Below are positions 37,547-46,527 of a stretch of DNA of 64,000 bases, piece after piece. Under the pieces are notes generated by a model that ran no database searches, was not told where the DNA came from, and saw nothing but the letters and a program-made list of their open reading frames with translations. Origin of the DNA: Candidatus Neomicrothrix sp. UBA7884 (GTDB lineage: Bacteria > Actinomycetota > Acidimicrobiia > Acidimicrobiales > MedAcidi-G1). Numbering within the stretch: position 1 is the stretch's first letter; every line of letters begins with the position of its first letter. The position numbers and the translations under genes were made by a program. The DNA lies in contig DLRQ01000090.1 in NCBI GenBank assembly GCA_002501135.1, forward strand, positions 52,084 to 116,083. The letters are read 5' to 3'.

Positions 37547-38836
37547 GTGTCCCGCCACGGCTACAGGTACTCGGCAGGCAAGCTGCTCAGGCACGGCCTA
37601 ACCCGCGGTGCATGGCCACGCATGTGGAACAGGCCTGAGCGCCGCGACTCCTACGACGTGGTGATCATTGGCGGAGGTCTCCACGGCCTGGCAACGGCCT
37701 ACTACCTCGCCCAGAACCACGGCATAACCAACGTCGCCGTTGTCGACAAGGGCTACCTCGGGGGCGGAGGCTCCGGACGCAACACGGCGATCGTGCGGTC
37801 CAACTACCTCACCCCGGAAGGGGTGGCCTTTTATGACCGGTCGCTCCACCTGTACAACACCATGGCCGCTGACCTGAACCTCAACGTCATGTTGTCGCGG
37901 CGGGGACACCTGACCCTTGCCCACACCGATTCGGCACTGCGCACGATGAACTGGCGTGCCGAGGTCAACAAGCTGCTCGACATCGATTCGGCTGTTATCG
38001 GTCCGGCCGAGGTCAAGCGTCTGACCCCGAGCCTCGATGTATCGCCGAACACCCGGTACCCGATACTCGGTGCCCTCTACCATCCACCCGGCGGCATTGT
38101 CAGACACGATGCCGTTGTCTGGGGCTACGCCAGGGCCGCCGACCACCTTGGCGTGCACCTCCTCCAGGAGACCGAGGTGCTCGACATCATCTGCGACGGT
38201 GGTGACGGACCCGACGGCAAGGGACCCGGCGGAAGGGTGACCGGTGTTCGGACCAGCCGTGGCGACATCAGTTCCCCGGTGGTCGTCAACTGCACCGCCG
38301 GATGGGCGTCTCTCATCTCGAACATGGCAGGGGTGCCGCTAGCAATCACGACGCATCCACTTCAGGCCGCCGTGACTGAACCGTGCAAGGTGTTCCTGCC
38401 CACGGTTGTGGTCTCCGGCTCCCTGCACGTCTACGTCAGCCAGACCGACCGTGGCGAGCTGGTGTTCGGTGCGTCGGTTGACCCGGTCGGCACATACCGG
38501 GTCAACGGCACGCTCGAATTCACCGAGGAACTGGCGGGCCATGTCCTGGAGTTGATGCCGGGAATCTCCAAGATGCGCCTCATGCGCCAGTGGTCCGGGC
38601 TGTGTGACATGACGCCCGACTACTCCCCCATCATGGGCCACACCCCTGTCGAGGGTTACCTCGTCGACGTCGGCTGGGGCACCTATGGCTTCAAGGCCGG
38701 CCCCGTGGCCGGCGAGACCATGGCCGAGACCATCGCAACTGGCCGAACTGCCGAGCTAATTGCGGCATTCACAATTGACCGGTTCACCGACGGGGACCTT
38801 GTCGGCGAAAAGGGCGCGGCGGCGGTGGGTCACTGA
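37547..38836 (+). CDS. soxB: Sarcosine oxidase beta subunit
   Basis: The 429-residue flavoprotein starts with RYSAGKLLRHG and has the FAD-binding VVIIGGGLHGLATAYYLA. GGGGSGRNTAIVRSNY is the family segment near the covalent flavin (His/Arg region), and TPDYSPIMGHTP and DVGWGTYGFKAGP sit near the C-terminus. With SoxA, SoxD and SoxG it oxidises sarcosine to glycine, with hydrogen peroxide and methylene-THF. The soxD start overlaps its stop (TGATG). The gene order BDAG is canonical. Confidence 0.95.
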   Translation: MSRHGYRYSAGKLLRHGLTRGAWPRMWNRPERRDSYDVVIIGGGLHGLATAYYLAQNHGITNVAVVDKGYLGGGGSGRNTAIVRSNYLTPEGVAFYDRSLHLYNTMAADLNLNVMLSRRGHLTLAHTDSALRTMNWRAEVNKLLDIDSAVIGPAEVKRLTPSLDVSPNTRYPILGALYHPPGGIVRHDAVVWGYARAADHLGVHLLQETEVLDIICDGGDGPDGKGPGGRVTGVRTSRGDISSPVVVNCTAGWASLISNMAGVPLAITTHPLQAAVTEPCKVFLPTVVVSGSLHVYVSQTDRGELVFGASVDPVGTYRVNGTLEFTEELAGHVLELMPGISKMRLMRQWSGLCDMTPDYSPIMGHTPVEGYLVDVGWGTYGFKAGPVAGETMAETIATGRTAELIAAFTIDRFTDGDLVGEKGAAAVGH

Positions 38837-39084
38837 TGATCGTAGTTCCCTGCCCCAACTGTGGTCCACGCAATTCCTCGGACCTGCGTAATGCCGGTGA
38901 GCTCGTATCCCGACCTGATCCGGATACCGCCAGCCTCACCGAGTGGCGCTCCTATCTCTATCTCCGGGAGAACCCTGCCGGTTGGGTGACCGAGACCTGG
39001 TACTGCCGAACCGGATGTCGCCGCTACTTCACCATTGAGCGCAACACCGCCACCAACGAGATCCGGGATTCAGAAAACTCATGA
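38836..39084 (+). CDS. soxD: Sarcosine oxidase delta subunit
   Basis: The 82-residue protein has CPNCGPRN at the N-terminus, the YLRENPAGWVTETWYC segment and a C-terminal CRRYF. The Cys set (CPNC and C..GC) binds zinc in the heterotetramer. It overlaps soxB by 1 bp and soxA by 4 bp (ATGA), so it is tightly coupled. Confidence 0.94.
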   Translation: MIVVPCPNCGPRNSSDLRNAGELVSRPDPDTASLTEWRSYLYLRENPAGWVTETWYCRTGCRRYFTIERNTATNEIRDSENS

Positions 39085-41939
39085 GCAGTAATCGTCTCCC
39101 CATTCGTGGCGGTGAGTTGCTCGACCGCTCCACCAACCTCTCGTTCACCTGGAATGGCCGTGCCTACAGCGGCCACGAGGGTGACACCATCGCCTCTGCC
39201 CTCGCAGCCGCGGGTGTCGAGATCTTCTCAAGGGGGATGAAATACCACCGGCGCCGGGGCATCCTGACAGCCAACCACTGGGATCCGAACCTGTCGGTCC
39301 AGGTGGGCGACGAGCCAAACGTGCGGGCCGGCAGCCGCCGGCTTGTCGATGGCATGCAGGTGAGTGCCCAAAACGTGTGGCCCAGCCTCCGATGGGACCT
39401 CGGCGCCGTCAACCGACTCGTCGGTCGCTACCTCTCGGCCGGCTTCTACTACAAGACCTTCATGCGCCCACAATTCCTGTGGCACAACCTCTATCAGCGC
39501 GTCCTGCGCAAGTTCGCACCCGGTGGCCGTGTCCACTGGAAGACCGGAACCCACGGCGAGTACGACAAGCGCTACGCCCACCCCGACGTGCTTGTAGCCG
39601 GAGGTGGGCCGGCCGGCATGGCAGCGGCTCTGTCAGCGGCCGAGGCCGGAGCCTCGGTGATGCTCGTTGAACAGGAACCAGAGCTTGGGGGCCACCTGCG
39701 ATGGGGCGGTCCCGACGATCTGGCAGTGCTGGCCGATCTGAACCGGGCCGTCCACTCCACGCCGGGCATCGAAGTTCTCTGCGACTCCATAGTCACAGGC
39801 CGATACGACCACAACTGGGTGGCTGTCGTACAGCGCAACCACGAGATCGCCCCCGAACGCCTCATCAAGGCCAGGGTCGGGTCCCTGATTGTGGCCCCCG
39901 GCCTCGTCGAGAGGCCCTACGTGTTTGCCGGAAACGACCTGCCGGGGGTAATGCTCGCCGGTGCCGTAAGACGCCTCATCAACCTCTGGGCCGTCAAGCC
40001 CGGCAACCGTGCAGTTGTTCTGAGCGCAAACTCTGAAGGCGACGCCGCTGTCGCCGACCTCGAGTCAGCGGGGGTCGAGGTGGTTGCCGTACTTGACGCC
40101 CGCGCAGGTGAAGACGTTGTAGGGGCCCGGGGCCGGGGCCGGGTAACTTCTGTCCAGACGGGCGACGGCCGCACCCTGAAAGCCGATCTTCTGGTTACCG
40201 CCACGGGCTGGACCGCTCCCACGTCCCTGCTGAACATGGCGGGCGACCGGCCCGTCTACGACAGGATTGCAGCCCGCTACTTCCCCCAGTCACTCCCCGA
40301 CAACGTCCTGGTAACAGGTGGAATCGCCGGCGACGGCTCAACCACCGAACTGACGGCACACGGTCGTGAGACCGGATCCCTTGCTGCTCAGCGTGCACTG
40401 CGCCTCCGACATGACCGCCTGACACAGACGCCCCGCTCGGCTACGCCCGATTCAGCCCTGCCGGCTGCGATAGCCGACAACCGCATTCCCCTGAGGCGCT
40501 CCCCGCATCCAGAGTGCTACCGCAGCACCACACACGGTCTCGTCGACTACTCCGAGGATGTTTCCTCAAAGGATCTGATTCAGGCCACCGGAGAGGGCTT
40601 CGACTCGATCGAGTTGATGAAGCGCTACACGACCGTGACCATGGGCCCTGGCCAGGGAAAACTGGAAACCGTGAATGCTGCGGCGGTTCTGGCAGAGGCC
40701 AGGGCCGTGGAGATGGCTGATATCGGAACCACCGTGTGGCGGCCACCGTTCTCACCTGTCTCTCTGGGGGCACTTGCCGGCCGAATATTTGAACCTGTCC
40801 GGCGCTCAGCCCTCCAGAACTGGCACGAGACCAATGGGGCTACCAACCTTCTGGCCGGCCAGTGGGTCCGCCCCGACCACTACGGCGACCCCATGACCGA
40901 AGCCTCAAACGTACGGGAGAATGTCGGCATCATCGATGTCACGCCACTCGGCAAGTTGGATCTGCGCGGTCCGGACGTCGCCAACCTTCTCGACCTGGTG
41001 TACGTGAACCGGTGGCAGAAGCTCGAGGTCGGAAGGGTTCGCTACGGCGCCATGGTCGCTGAGGACGGCGTGGTCTCTGACGACGGGGTCACCGGACGTC
41101 TTGCCGACAGCCACTACCTGATGACAACCACATCGTCGGGAGCGGCTGCTGTCTGGGAGATGCTCGAGGACTGGCTGCAGACATACAGGCCCGACTGGGA
41201 GGTGCACGTAACACCGGTCACAGGTGGGCTCACAAGCATCAACGTTGCCGGCCCGAGGTCCCGAGAACTCCTCGAGAGACTTGTCGAGAACGTCGACCTG
41301 TCTGCCGGTGCCTTCCCCTATTTCAGCGTGAGGACAGGAACCGTCTCCGGGGTCCAGGACTGCATCATCTGGCGCATCGGCTTCACCGGCGAGTTGTCCT
41401 ACGAGCTTCACGTCCCATCAGGTCATGCGCTTCACGTGTGGGAGTCGCTTCTCTCGAACGGCTCCGACCTCGGGGTGGCCCCGTTCGGCATCGAGGCACA
41501 GCGAATACTCCGCCTAGAGAAGGGCCACTACATAGTCGGACAGGACACCGACGGGCTCAGCAAGGCGTCAACAGCAGGCCTCGGCGGGCTGGTGAAGTTG
41601 GACAAGGCCGACACCATCGGCCTGCCTGAACTGCGTGCCGCCTTCGAGCGAACCGATCTGCCGGTGCTGGTTGGTCTGCAGCCTGATGACCCCATGATCG
41701 TGCCCGACGAGGCATGTCAGATCGTTGAAGCCGGAAGCAACGAGATCCTCGGACGGGTCACCTCGAGCCGAATGTCGCCGACCCTCGGTAGGTCAGTCTG
41801 CCTGGCACAGGTCGATCCTTCACTTGCATCTGCGGGTACCGCTGTCACCGTCCAACTGGTCGATGGCCGACGGATCACGGCAACTGTCCAGGAACACCAC
41901 GCCCACGTGGATCCGGAAGGAGCACGGCAACGTGTCTGA
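39081..41939 (+). CDS. soxA: Sarcosine oxidase alpha subunit
   Basis: The 952-residue protein has an N-terminal 2Fe-2S-ferredoxin-like portion (FTWNGRAYSGHEGDTIASALAAAG), the NAD+-binding VLVAGGGPAGMAAALSAAEAG near 175, and a C-terminal folate-binding GcvT-like half (TNLLAGQWVRPDHY, then the PxGLxxxDxLR-type region). It transfers the methyl carbon to THF. It overlaps soxD and soxG at its ends; length matches the family's ~960-1000. Confidence 0.95.
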   Translation: MSSNRLPIRGGELLDRSTNLSFTWNGRAYSGHEGDTIASALAAAGVEIFSRGMKYHRRRGILTANHWDPNLSVQVGDEPNVRAGSRRLVDGMQVSAQNVWPSLRWDLGAVNRLVGRYLSAGFYYKTFMRPQFLWHNLYQRVLRKFAPGGRVHWKTGTHGEYDKRYAHPDVLVAGGGPAGMAAALSAAEAGASVMLVEQEPELGGHLRWGGPDDLAVLADLNRAVHSTPGIEVLCDSIVTGRYDHNWVAVVQRNHEIAPERLIKARVGSLIVAPGLVERPYVFAGNDLPGVMLAGAVRRLINLWAVKPGNRAVVLSANSEGDAAVADLESAGVEVVAVLDARAGEDVVGARGRGRVTSVQTGDGRTLKADLLVTATGWTAPTSLLNMAGDRPVYDRIAARYFPQSLPDNVLVTGGIAGDGSTTELTAHGRETGSLAAQRALRLRHDRLTQTPRSATPDSALPAAIADNRIPLRRSPHPECYRSTTHGLVDYSEDVSSKDLIQATGEGFDSIELMKRYTTVTMGPGQGKLETVNAAAVLAEARAVEMADIGTTVWRPPFSPVSLGALAGRIFEPVRRSALQNWHETNGATNLLAGQWVRPDHYGDPMTEASNVRENVGIIDVTPLGKLDLRGPDVANLLDLVYVNRWQKLEVGRVRYGAMVAEDGVVSDDGVTGRLADSHYLMTTTSSGAAAVWEMLEDWLQTYRPDWEVHVTPVTGGLTSINVAGPRSRELLERLVENVDLSAGAFPYFSVRTGTVSGVQDCIIWRIGFTGELSYELHVPSGHALHVWESLLSNGSDLGVAPFGIEAQRILRLEKGHYIVGQDTDGLSKASTAGLGGLVKLDKADTIGLPELRAAFERTDLPVLVGLQPDDPMIVPDEACQIVEAGSNEILGRVTSSRMSPTLGRSVCLAQVDPSLASAGTAVTVQLVDGRRITATVQEHHAHVDPEGARQRV

Positions 41940-42507
41940 ACTCGATTTTGTGAGCCCGGTAGCCTCGGGTGCCCTCTCGGCATCCGGTGGCGGCATCGCA
42001 CTCGAAGACCTGTCCGACCGCTCCAAGGTCCTCGTGCGGGCAGGGCGCAGTACGGCCGCCGGAACCCACCTCAAGGTCACCTACGGTCACAGCCGGCGCC
42101 GCAGGGACGGCACCCTCATCTGTGGCAGCCGGCCCGACGAGTGGACACTTATCGCTGATCCGGGTCAGGGCGCCGAGTTGCTTGCCTCGCTTCCAGATGA
42201 GGGGTTTGTGAGCGTTGTCGACATCACCCACGGGCGGGCCATGTTCCGTCTCTCCGGCCCCGACTCTGTCGATGCCTTGGCAAAGGTCTGCAACATCGAC
42301 CTGGCCGACGACATGACCCCTGACGGTGCCGTGTTTTCGGCTTCTGTCGCGAAGGTGACCTGTGATCTGGTACGCAGCGACGTAGCCGACAGGCGCACCT
42401 ACCTGATCTCCTGTGAACGGTCATTCGGAAGATTCCTGTTCGCCGCTATCGCCGATGCCTGTGCCGAGTTCGGCATCGACGTTCCAGAAGACATTTCGAT
42501 GCACTGA
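41932..42507 (+). CDS. soxG: Sarcosine oxidase gamma subunit
   Basis: GTG 41932 after AAGGAG (41917-41922) is chosen. The protein has 191 residues, with a GcvT-like folded C-terminal half (DITHGRAMFRLSGPDSVDALAKVC). The family completes the SoxBDAG heterotetramer and is poorly conserved in sequence. It overlaps soxA by 8 bp. The amidase gene follows 47 bp downstream and could be cotranscribed. Confidence 0.88.
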   Translation: MSELDFVSPVASGALSASGGGIALEDLSDRSKVLVRAGRSTAAGTHLKVTYGHSRRRRDGTLICGSRPDEWTLIADPGQGAELLASLPDEGFVSVVDITHGRAMFRLSGPDSVDALAKVCNIDLADDMTPDGAVFSASVAKVTCDLVRSDVADRRTYLISCERSFGRFLFAAIADACAEFGIDVPEDISMH

Positions 42508-42554
42508 GCGCATGAATTCCAGTAGCGGGCATTTCCGGCAATAGGGTCACCTCG

Positions 42555-43949
42555 ATGGAGCTCGTCGACCGGCCGGCCATTGAACAGGTTGCGCTGCTGA
42601 GAGCCGGTGATCTCTCGGCAACTGAGTTGTTGGCTGCGTGCAGGGAACGGGCCCTGCTTACCGAGCCGATTGTGAACGCCCTTGTCTCGCTTGACTGGGA
42701 ACGGGCAGCCGACCGGGCACGGGCGCTCGACTCGGACCGGTCACTCTGTGCCGGTGCTCCCCTGCGGGGGCTGGTCACGGCCCACAAGGACCTCCTCGAC
42801 ACAGCCGGCGCGCCTACGACATACGGAAGCACTGTCTATGCCGATCACGTACCGGCAGCGAACAGTCCTCTGGTTGATTTGCTCGCCACGGCCGGCATGG
42901 TCGTGGCCGGGAAGACCAATACACCCGAGTTCGGCGCAGGTTCCCACACATTCAACAATGTTCACGGTGTGACCAGAAACCCCTGGGACCCTGCACGGAG
43001 CCCGGGTGGTTCCAGCGGTGGTGCTGCAGCCGCCCTGTCATGTGGCTCGCTGTCCGTGGCCGATGGCTCCGATCTAGGGGGATCCCTCCGCAACCCCGCA
43101 TCGTTTTGTGGGATCGTCGGATTCAGGCCTTCTTCTGGCACTGTCCCGGGAACAGCGAGCGCAGATCCCAGGATCACCATGCCCACAAACGGGCCCATGG
43201 GTCGCTGCGTCTCCGACGTGGGGCTGCTGCTGGCTGCAATGACCGGACGGTCGGCAGCACCTTCTCGAGTTGAGGCCCCGCGGCTGCTCCTCTCGATCGA
43301 CCATGGGGACCTGCCTGTGGAACCGGCGGTGGTCTCGGTGGTCGAGGATGCCGCTCGGCAACTCGAGGCCGCTGGTTGGCTTGTGGAGGCGACTGATCTT
43401 CCGCTTCCCGGGGTGGACAGGTGTTTTGAGATCTTGCGGTCGCTGACCTACTTCCTGACGCATCCGGACCTCCGTGATGATCCCCGCGTCAAGGAGACCG
43501 TCAGGTTTGAGATCGAGCGAGGTGCGACCCTGGATCAGGAGGAGATCAGGGGTGCCCTGGCTGATGAGAGTCGCATCCGGTCGACCTTCAACCAGATGTT
43601 CGACTCGTTTGACCTGGTCCTTACACCGACCTGTCAGGTCCCGCCGTTCCCGGTGGGTGACGAGTGGGTAACGGAAATCAACGGCGTCAGGCTCGACAAA
43701 TATACGGACTGGATGCGGTCCTGCTCACGCCTTACTGTTCCAGGCGGGCCATCTATCTCCCTTCCGGCTGGCTTCACCGACAAGGGCCTGCCTGTAGGAG
43801 TCCAGCTCTCAGGTCAACTTGGCGCTGATACCGACCTGCTGGCCGCCGCTGAGGTGGCTGAGTCGGTGCTGGAAACCTCTTCGTGCCCGCCGATCGGCCT
43901 GCTCGCCGGGCTGGATCCTGCCTCCCTCCCTCCAGGTCCAACGGCCTGA
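42555..43949 (+). CDS. Amidase (amidase-signature family)
   Basis: The 464-residue protein carries VTAHKDLLDTAG with the catalytic Lys at about residue 77, and the signature GGSSGGAAAALSCGS with the cis-Ser, plus the nucleophile Ser in DLGGSLRNPASFCG at about 175-185. It hydrolyses an amide to a carboxylate and ammonia. It is not GatA by context, as gatB and gatC are absent. Following the sox operon, it may feed or process a related nitrogenous compound; that is inference. Confidence 0.87.
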   Translation: MELVDRPAIEQVALLRAGDLSATELLAACRERALLTEPIVNALVSLDWERAADRARALDSDRSLCAGAPLRGLVTAHKDLLDTAGAPTTYGSTVYADHVPAANSPLVDLLATAGMVVAGKTNTPEFGAGSHTFNNVHGVTRNPWDPARSPGGSSGGAAAALSCGSLSVADGSDLGGSLRNPASFCGIVGFRPSSGTVPGTASADPRITMPTNGPMGRCVSDVGLLLAAMTGRSAAPSRVEAPRLLLSIDHGDLPVEPAVVSVVEDAARQLEAAGWLVEATDLPLPGVDRCFEILRSLTYFLTHPDLRDDPRVKETVRFEIERGATLDQEEIRGALADESRIRSTFNQMFDSFDLVLTPTCQVPPFPVGDEWVTEINGVRLDKYTDWMRSCSRLTVPGGPSISLPAGFTDKGLPVGVQLSGQLGADTDLLAAAEVAESVLETSSCPPIGLLAGLDPASLPPGPTA

Positions 43950-44053
43950 GCCAGATGGCACACGGGTATGCGTTGTAGGACACACCCTCCGGACCTAGAT
44001 TGCGCGCGGCGACGCCGCCGGACAGGAAGCAGCCCGACAGGGAGAAGTGTCTG

Positions 44054-44545
44054 ATGTCAACGGAAACAGAGCCCCTCAGGGTCTGGCAGACCGTCGTGCC
44101 ACCAGAGTGGATCGACTACAACGGGCACCTGACTGAGGGTTTTTATGGAGTTGCCTTCGGTGCCGCCTCCGACGAGTTGCTGATCCATCTCGGTTTCGGA
44201 GAGGAGTACCGGAGCCTTCACGGAACCTTCTATAGCGTTGAGGCCCACATTCGCTTTCTCCGGGAGGTGCACGAGGGATCCTCAGTCGCAACGGACACCT
44301 ACGTGCTTGGCGCCGACACCAGACGCCTCCATATCCACCACGACCTGTTGGTCGACGGCAATCCCGAACCCGTTGCCACCCAGGAGGCGATGCTCCTGCA
44401 CGTCTCCCAGTCGCCTGACGGCGGAGCCCCCCGCACCTCCCCGATGGTCGACCCTGTCCTGACGCGTGCACTGGCCGCAGCCGCCGCTCACACCGGTGCG
44501 GCTCTCCCGGACCATGCCGGCCGTGGCGTCCGGAACCTGCGTTGA
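44054..44545 (+). CDS. Hotdog-fold thioesterase (4HBT type, betainyl-CoA thioesterase-like)
   Basis: ATG 44054 preceded by AGGGAGAAG gives 163 residues. WIDYNGHLTEGFYG near residue 20 is the hotdog active-site helix with catalytic Asp. The fold is 4-hydroxybenzoyl-CoA thioesterase-like, hydrolysing an acyl-CoA. Relatives accompany carnitine dehydrogenase as betainyl-CoA thioesterase; its place downstream of sarcosine oxidase is consistent with betaine or carnitine breakdown, though no carnitine dehydrogenase is visible. Its stop overlaps the TTG of the MFS gene. Confidence 0.75.
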   Translation: MSTETEPLRVWQTVVPPEWIDYNGHLTEGFYGVAFGAASDELLIHLGFGEEYRSLHGTFYSVEAHIRFLREVHEGSSVATDTYVLGADTRRLHIHHDLLVDGNPEPVATQEAMLLHVSQSPDGGAPRTSPMVDPVLTRALAAAAAHTGAALPDHAGRGVRNLR

Positions 44546-45843
44546 GTAGGACCAACACCGAGAACAGCGCCCCTTCTGCCCTCGTGGGCGTCTGGGCCCT
44601 TTTCCTGGGCTTTGCCTTCCTGCAGGTCGGCAACGGTCTGCAGCGCATCCTCCTTCCGATCCGAGCCGAGTCGGAGGGCTTCAGCGCCGGCGCAATGGGT
44701 GCGGTCATGGCATTCCACTTCGCCGGGTACCTTGCCGGAGCCAAGCTGATCACCCGGGCACTCAACTCCGTCGGCCACATCCGGGTCTTTGCTGCTCTGG
44801 CCTCTCTGGCCTCCACAGCGGTGCTTCTCACCGCGGTTCTGGTCCTTCCGGTGGCATGGAGCGCCATCTACTTCGTAGGCGGAATCTGCAACGCCGGTGT
44901 GTTCGTGGTTCTCGAGAGCTGGCTGAACGACAAGGCAACCAACGAGACCCGGGGGCAGATACTCGGCATCTACATGATGATCATGATGGCCAGCACGGCC
45001 GGTGGCCAGATGCTCGTCAACCTGGCCCCACCTGAGGGCTTCCAGTTGTTCGTGCTCTCGTCGGTTCTCATCTCGATTGCCGTCATACCCGTCACCCTCT
45101 CGGCAGGGATATCGGCGCCGATGCCCAGCAGCGAGACGATGCGGGTGAGGGAGCTGTACCAGACCATCCCCTCCGCTGTCGTCGGGATCATTCTCTGCTC
45201 GTTCGTCCAGTCAGCCACCACGAGCATGGCTGCCGTCTTCGGTACTGCTGCCGGTCTCAGCACACAGCGCATCACTTTGTTCACCTCCGCTGCGGTTGTC
45301 GGTGCCGTTCTCCTGCAGATGCCGCTCGGACACCTGTCTGACCGTCACCCGCGGCGGGCAGTGATCCTGGTGGTGGCCTCGATCGCCCTCGGTCTGGCGC
45401 TTGTTGGAGCCGTCATCCCACCGACCAGCCTTGTCCTTATCCCGCTGAACCTGGCCTTCGGAGCCTTTGTGTTCCCCATGTACGGGCAGTTCGTGGCCCT
45501 TGCAAACGACTGGGTTGCACCACAGAAGCGAGTTGCGGCCGCCTCTGCCCTGATCCTTGCATCGAGCACCGGTGCTGTTGCTGCCCCTATGACGCTGGGT
45601 GCAGCGATAGAAGTGTTCGGGCCTGGCGGCTACTACCTGTCTCTTGCTGCCGTGCTCGCCGTGCTCGTCTTCTATCTCGGCTACCGCAGCCAGGTGCGCG
45701 AGGCTGTACCTCTGGAGCGGCAGTCGGCCTTCCAGCCGGTGCTCGCCAGGTCTGGTGCAATCGCCCACTCCGTCACCAGGTGGGTTAGGCATCCCCTTGC
45801 AGAGTGGAATCGTGACATCCCTGCCAGGGATGACCACACCTGA
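44542..45843 (+). CDS. MFS transporter (YcaD-like)
   Basis: The 433-residue carrier has about twelve transmembrane segments. VVLESWLNDKATNETRGQILGIYM and GHLSDRHPRRAVIL, the latter a conserved inter-helix loop, match the YcaD-like branch of the family. It starts with TTG overlapping the thioesterase stop (TTGA), so import of the compound processed by that enzyme is plausible. It ends directly against the methyltransferase gene on the other strand, with no gap. Confidence 0.85.
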   Translation: MSRTNTENSAPSALVGVWALFLGFAFLQVGNGLQRILLPIRAESEGFSAGAMGAVMAFHFAGYLAGAKLITRALNSVGHIRVFAALASLASTAVLLTAVLVLPVAWSAIYFVGGICNAGVFVVLESWLNDKATNETRGQILGIYMMIMMASTAGGQMLVNLAPPEGFQLFVLSSVLISIAVIPVTLSAGISAPMPSSETMRVRELYQTIPSAVVGIILCSFVQSATTSMAAVFGTAAGLSTQRITLFTSAAVVGAVLLQMPLGHLSDRHPRRAVILVVASIALGLALVGAVIPPTSLVLIPLNLAFGAFVFPMYGQFVALANDWVAPQKRVAAASALILASSTGAVAAPMTLGAAIEVFGPGGYYLSLAAVLAVLVFYLGYRSQVREAVPLERQSAFQPVLARSGAIAHSVTRWVRHPLAEWNRDIPARDDHT

Positions 45844-46527
45844 CTATCTGCCTGTTGACCTGAAGATCGCCACGACGGCGTGATCGTCGACGTGCTCTCC
45901 GGCCTCGTAGACCGGGACTCGACGTATCTCCGGTTCGCTGATTCGCCCAGAATCGCAGTCGCTCAGGAATCGTTCCCTGAACCCCAGATTTTCGTAATGG
46001 TCAGAGTTGATTCCGACAACGAACAGCGCGCCTGTTGCCGAAACTCGGTAGAGCTCGTCGAATGCCGCTGTCCCGACATGGCCGTGGGTGAAGGTTCCAG
46101 CACTCACGATCCCGTCATAGGCCCCGTCGGGCAGGCCGATGTGTCCCGTGAGGTCGCCCACAGTCAGGTTTCCGTAGATCGAACGACCCTGGGCGTCGGT
46201 CTTGTGGCCTGCCTCATCGAGCATTTCCGGGGAGAGGTCAAGGCCGTCGGGTCTGGGGCCTCCTAGCTCAGCCAGACCCACCCCTACCAGTCCAGTTCCA
46301 CAGCCGATGTCGAGCACACGCCGGGTAGCGCTGTCAGAGTTGTCCATGAACGCTGCCGCAACCTGAAATGGGTAGATGTACCCGTTGTCTGAAACGAAGC
46401 CGGCCTCATAGCTGGCGGCCCATTGACGGTAGAGCCGCTTGTTGTCCTCTGGCGTCCTGACCGAGTAGGCCTCGTCGAGACCGATCTCAGGAGGATCCAC
46501 AGGGCCGGTGTTAGACATTGACGTCAT
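45844..46527 (-). CDS. Class I SAM-dependent methyltransferase
   Basis: The 227-residue protein has the SAM-binding VLDIGCGTGLVGVGLAELG at about 70-88 followed by the acidic DGLDLSPEML and a GDLTGHIGLPDGAYDGIVS segment. It resembles small-molecule or Williams-Beuren-type methyltransferases. The substrate is unclear. The start (ATG 46527 or 46518) lies inside the 3' end of the glpD-like gene, overlapping by 17 bp. Confidence 0.83.
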   Translation of the reverse strand: MTSMSNTGPVDPPEIGLDEAYSVRTPEDNKRLYRQWAASYEAGFVSDNGYIYPFQVAAAFMDNSDSATRRVLDIGCGTGLVGVGLAELGGPRPDGLDLSPEMLDEAGHKTDAQGRSIYGNLTVGDLTGHIGLPDGAYDGIVSAGTFTHGHVGTAAFDELYRVSATGALFVVGINSDHYENLGFRERFLSDCDSGRISEPEIRRVPVYEAGEHVDDHAVVAIFRSTGR

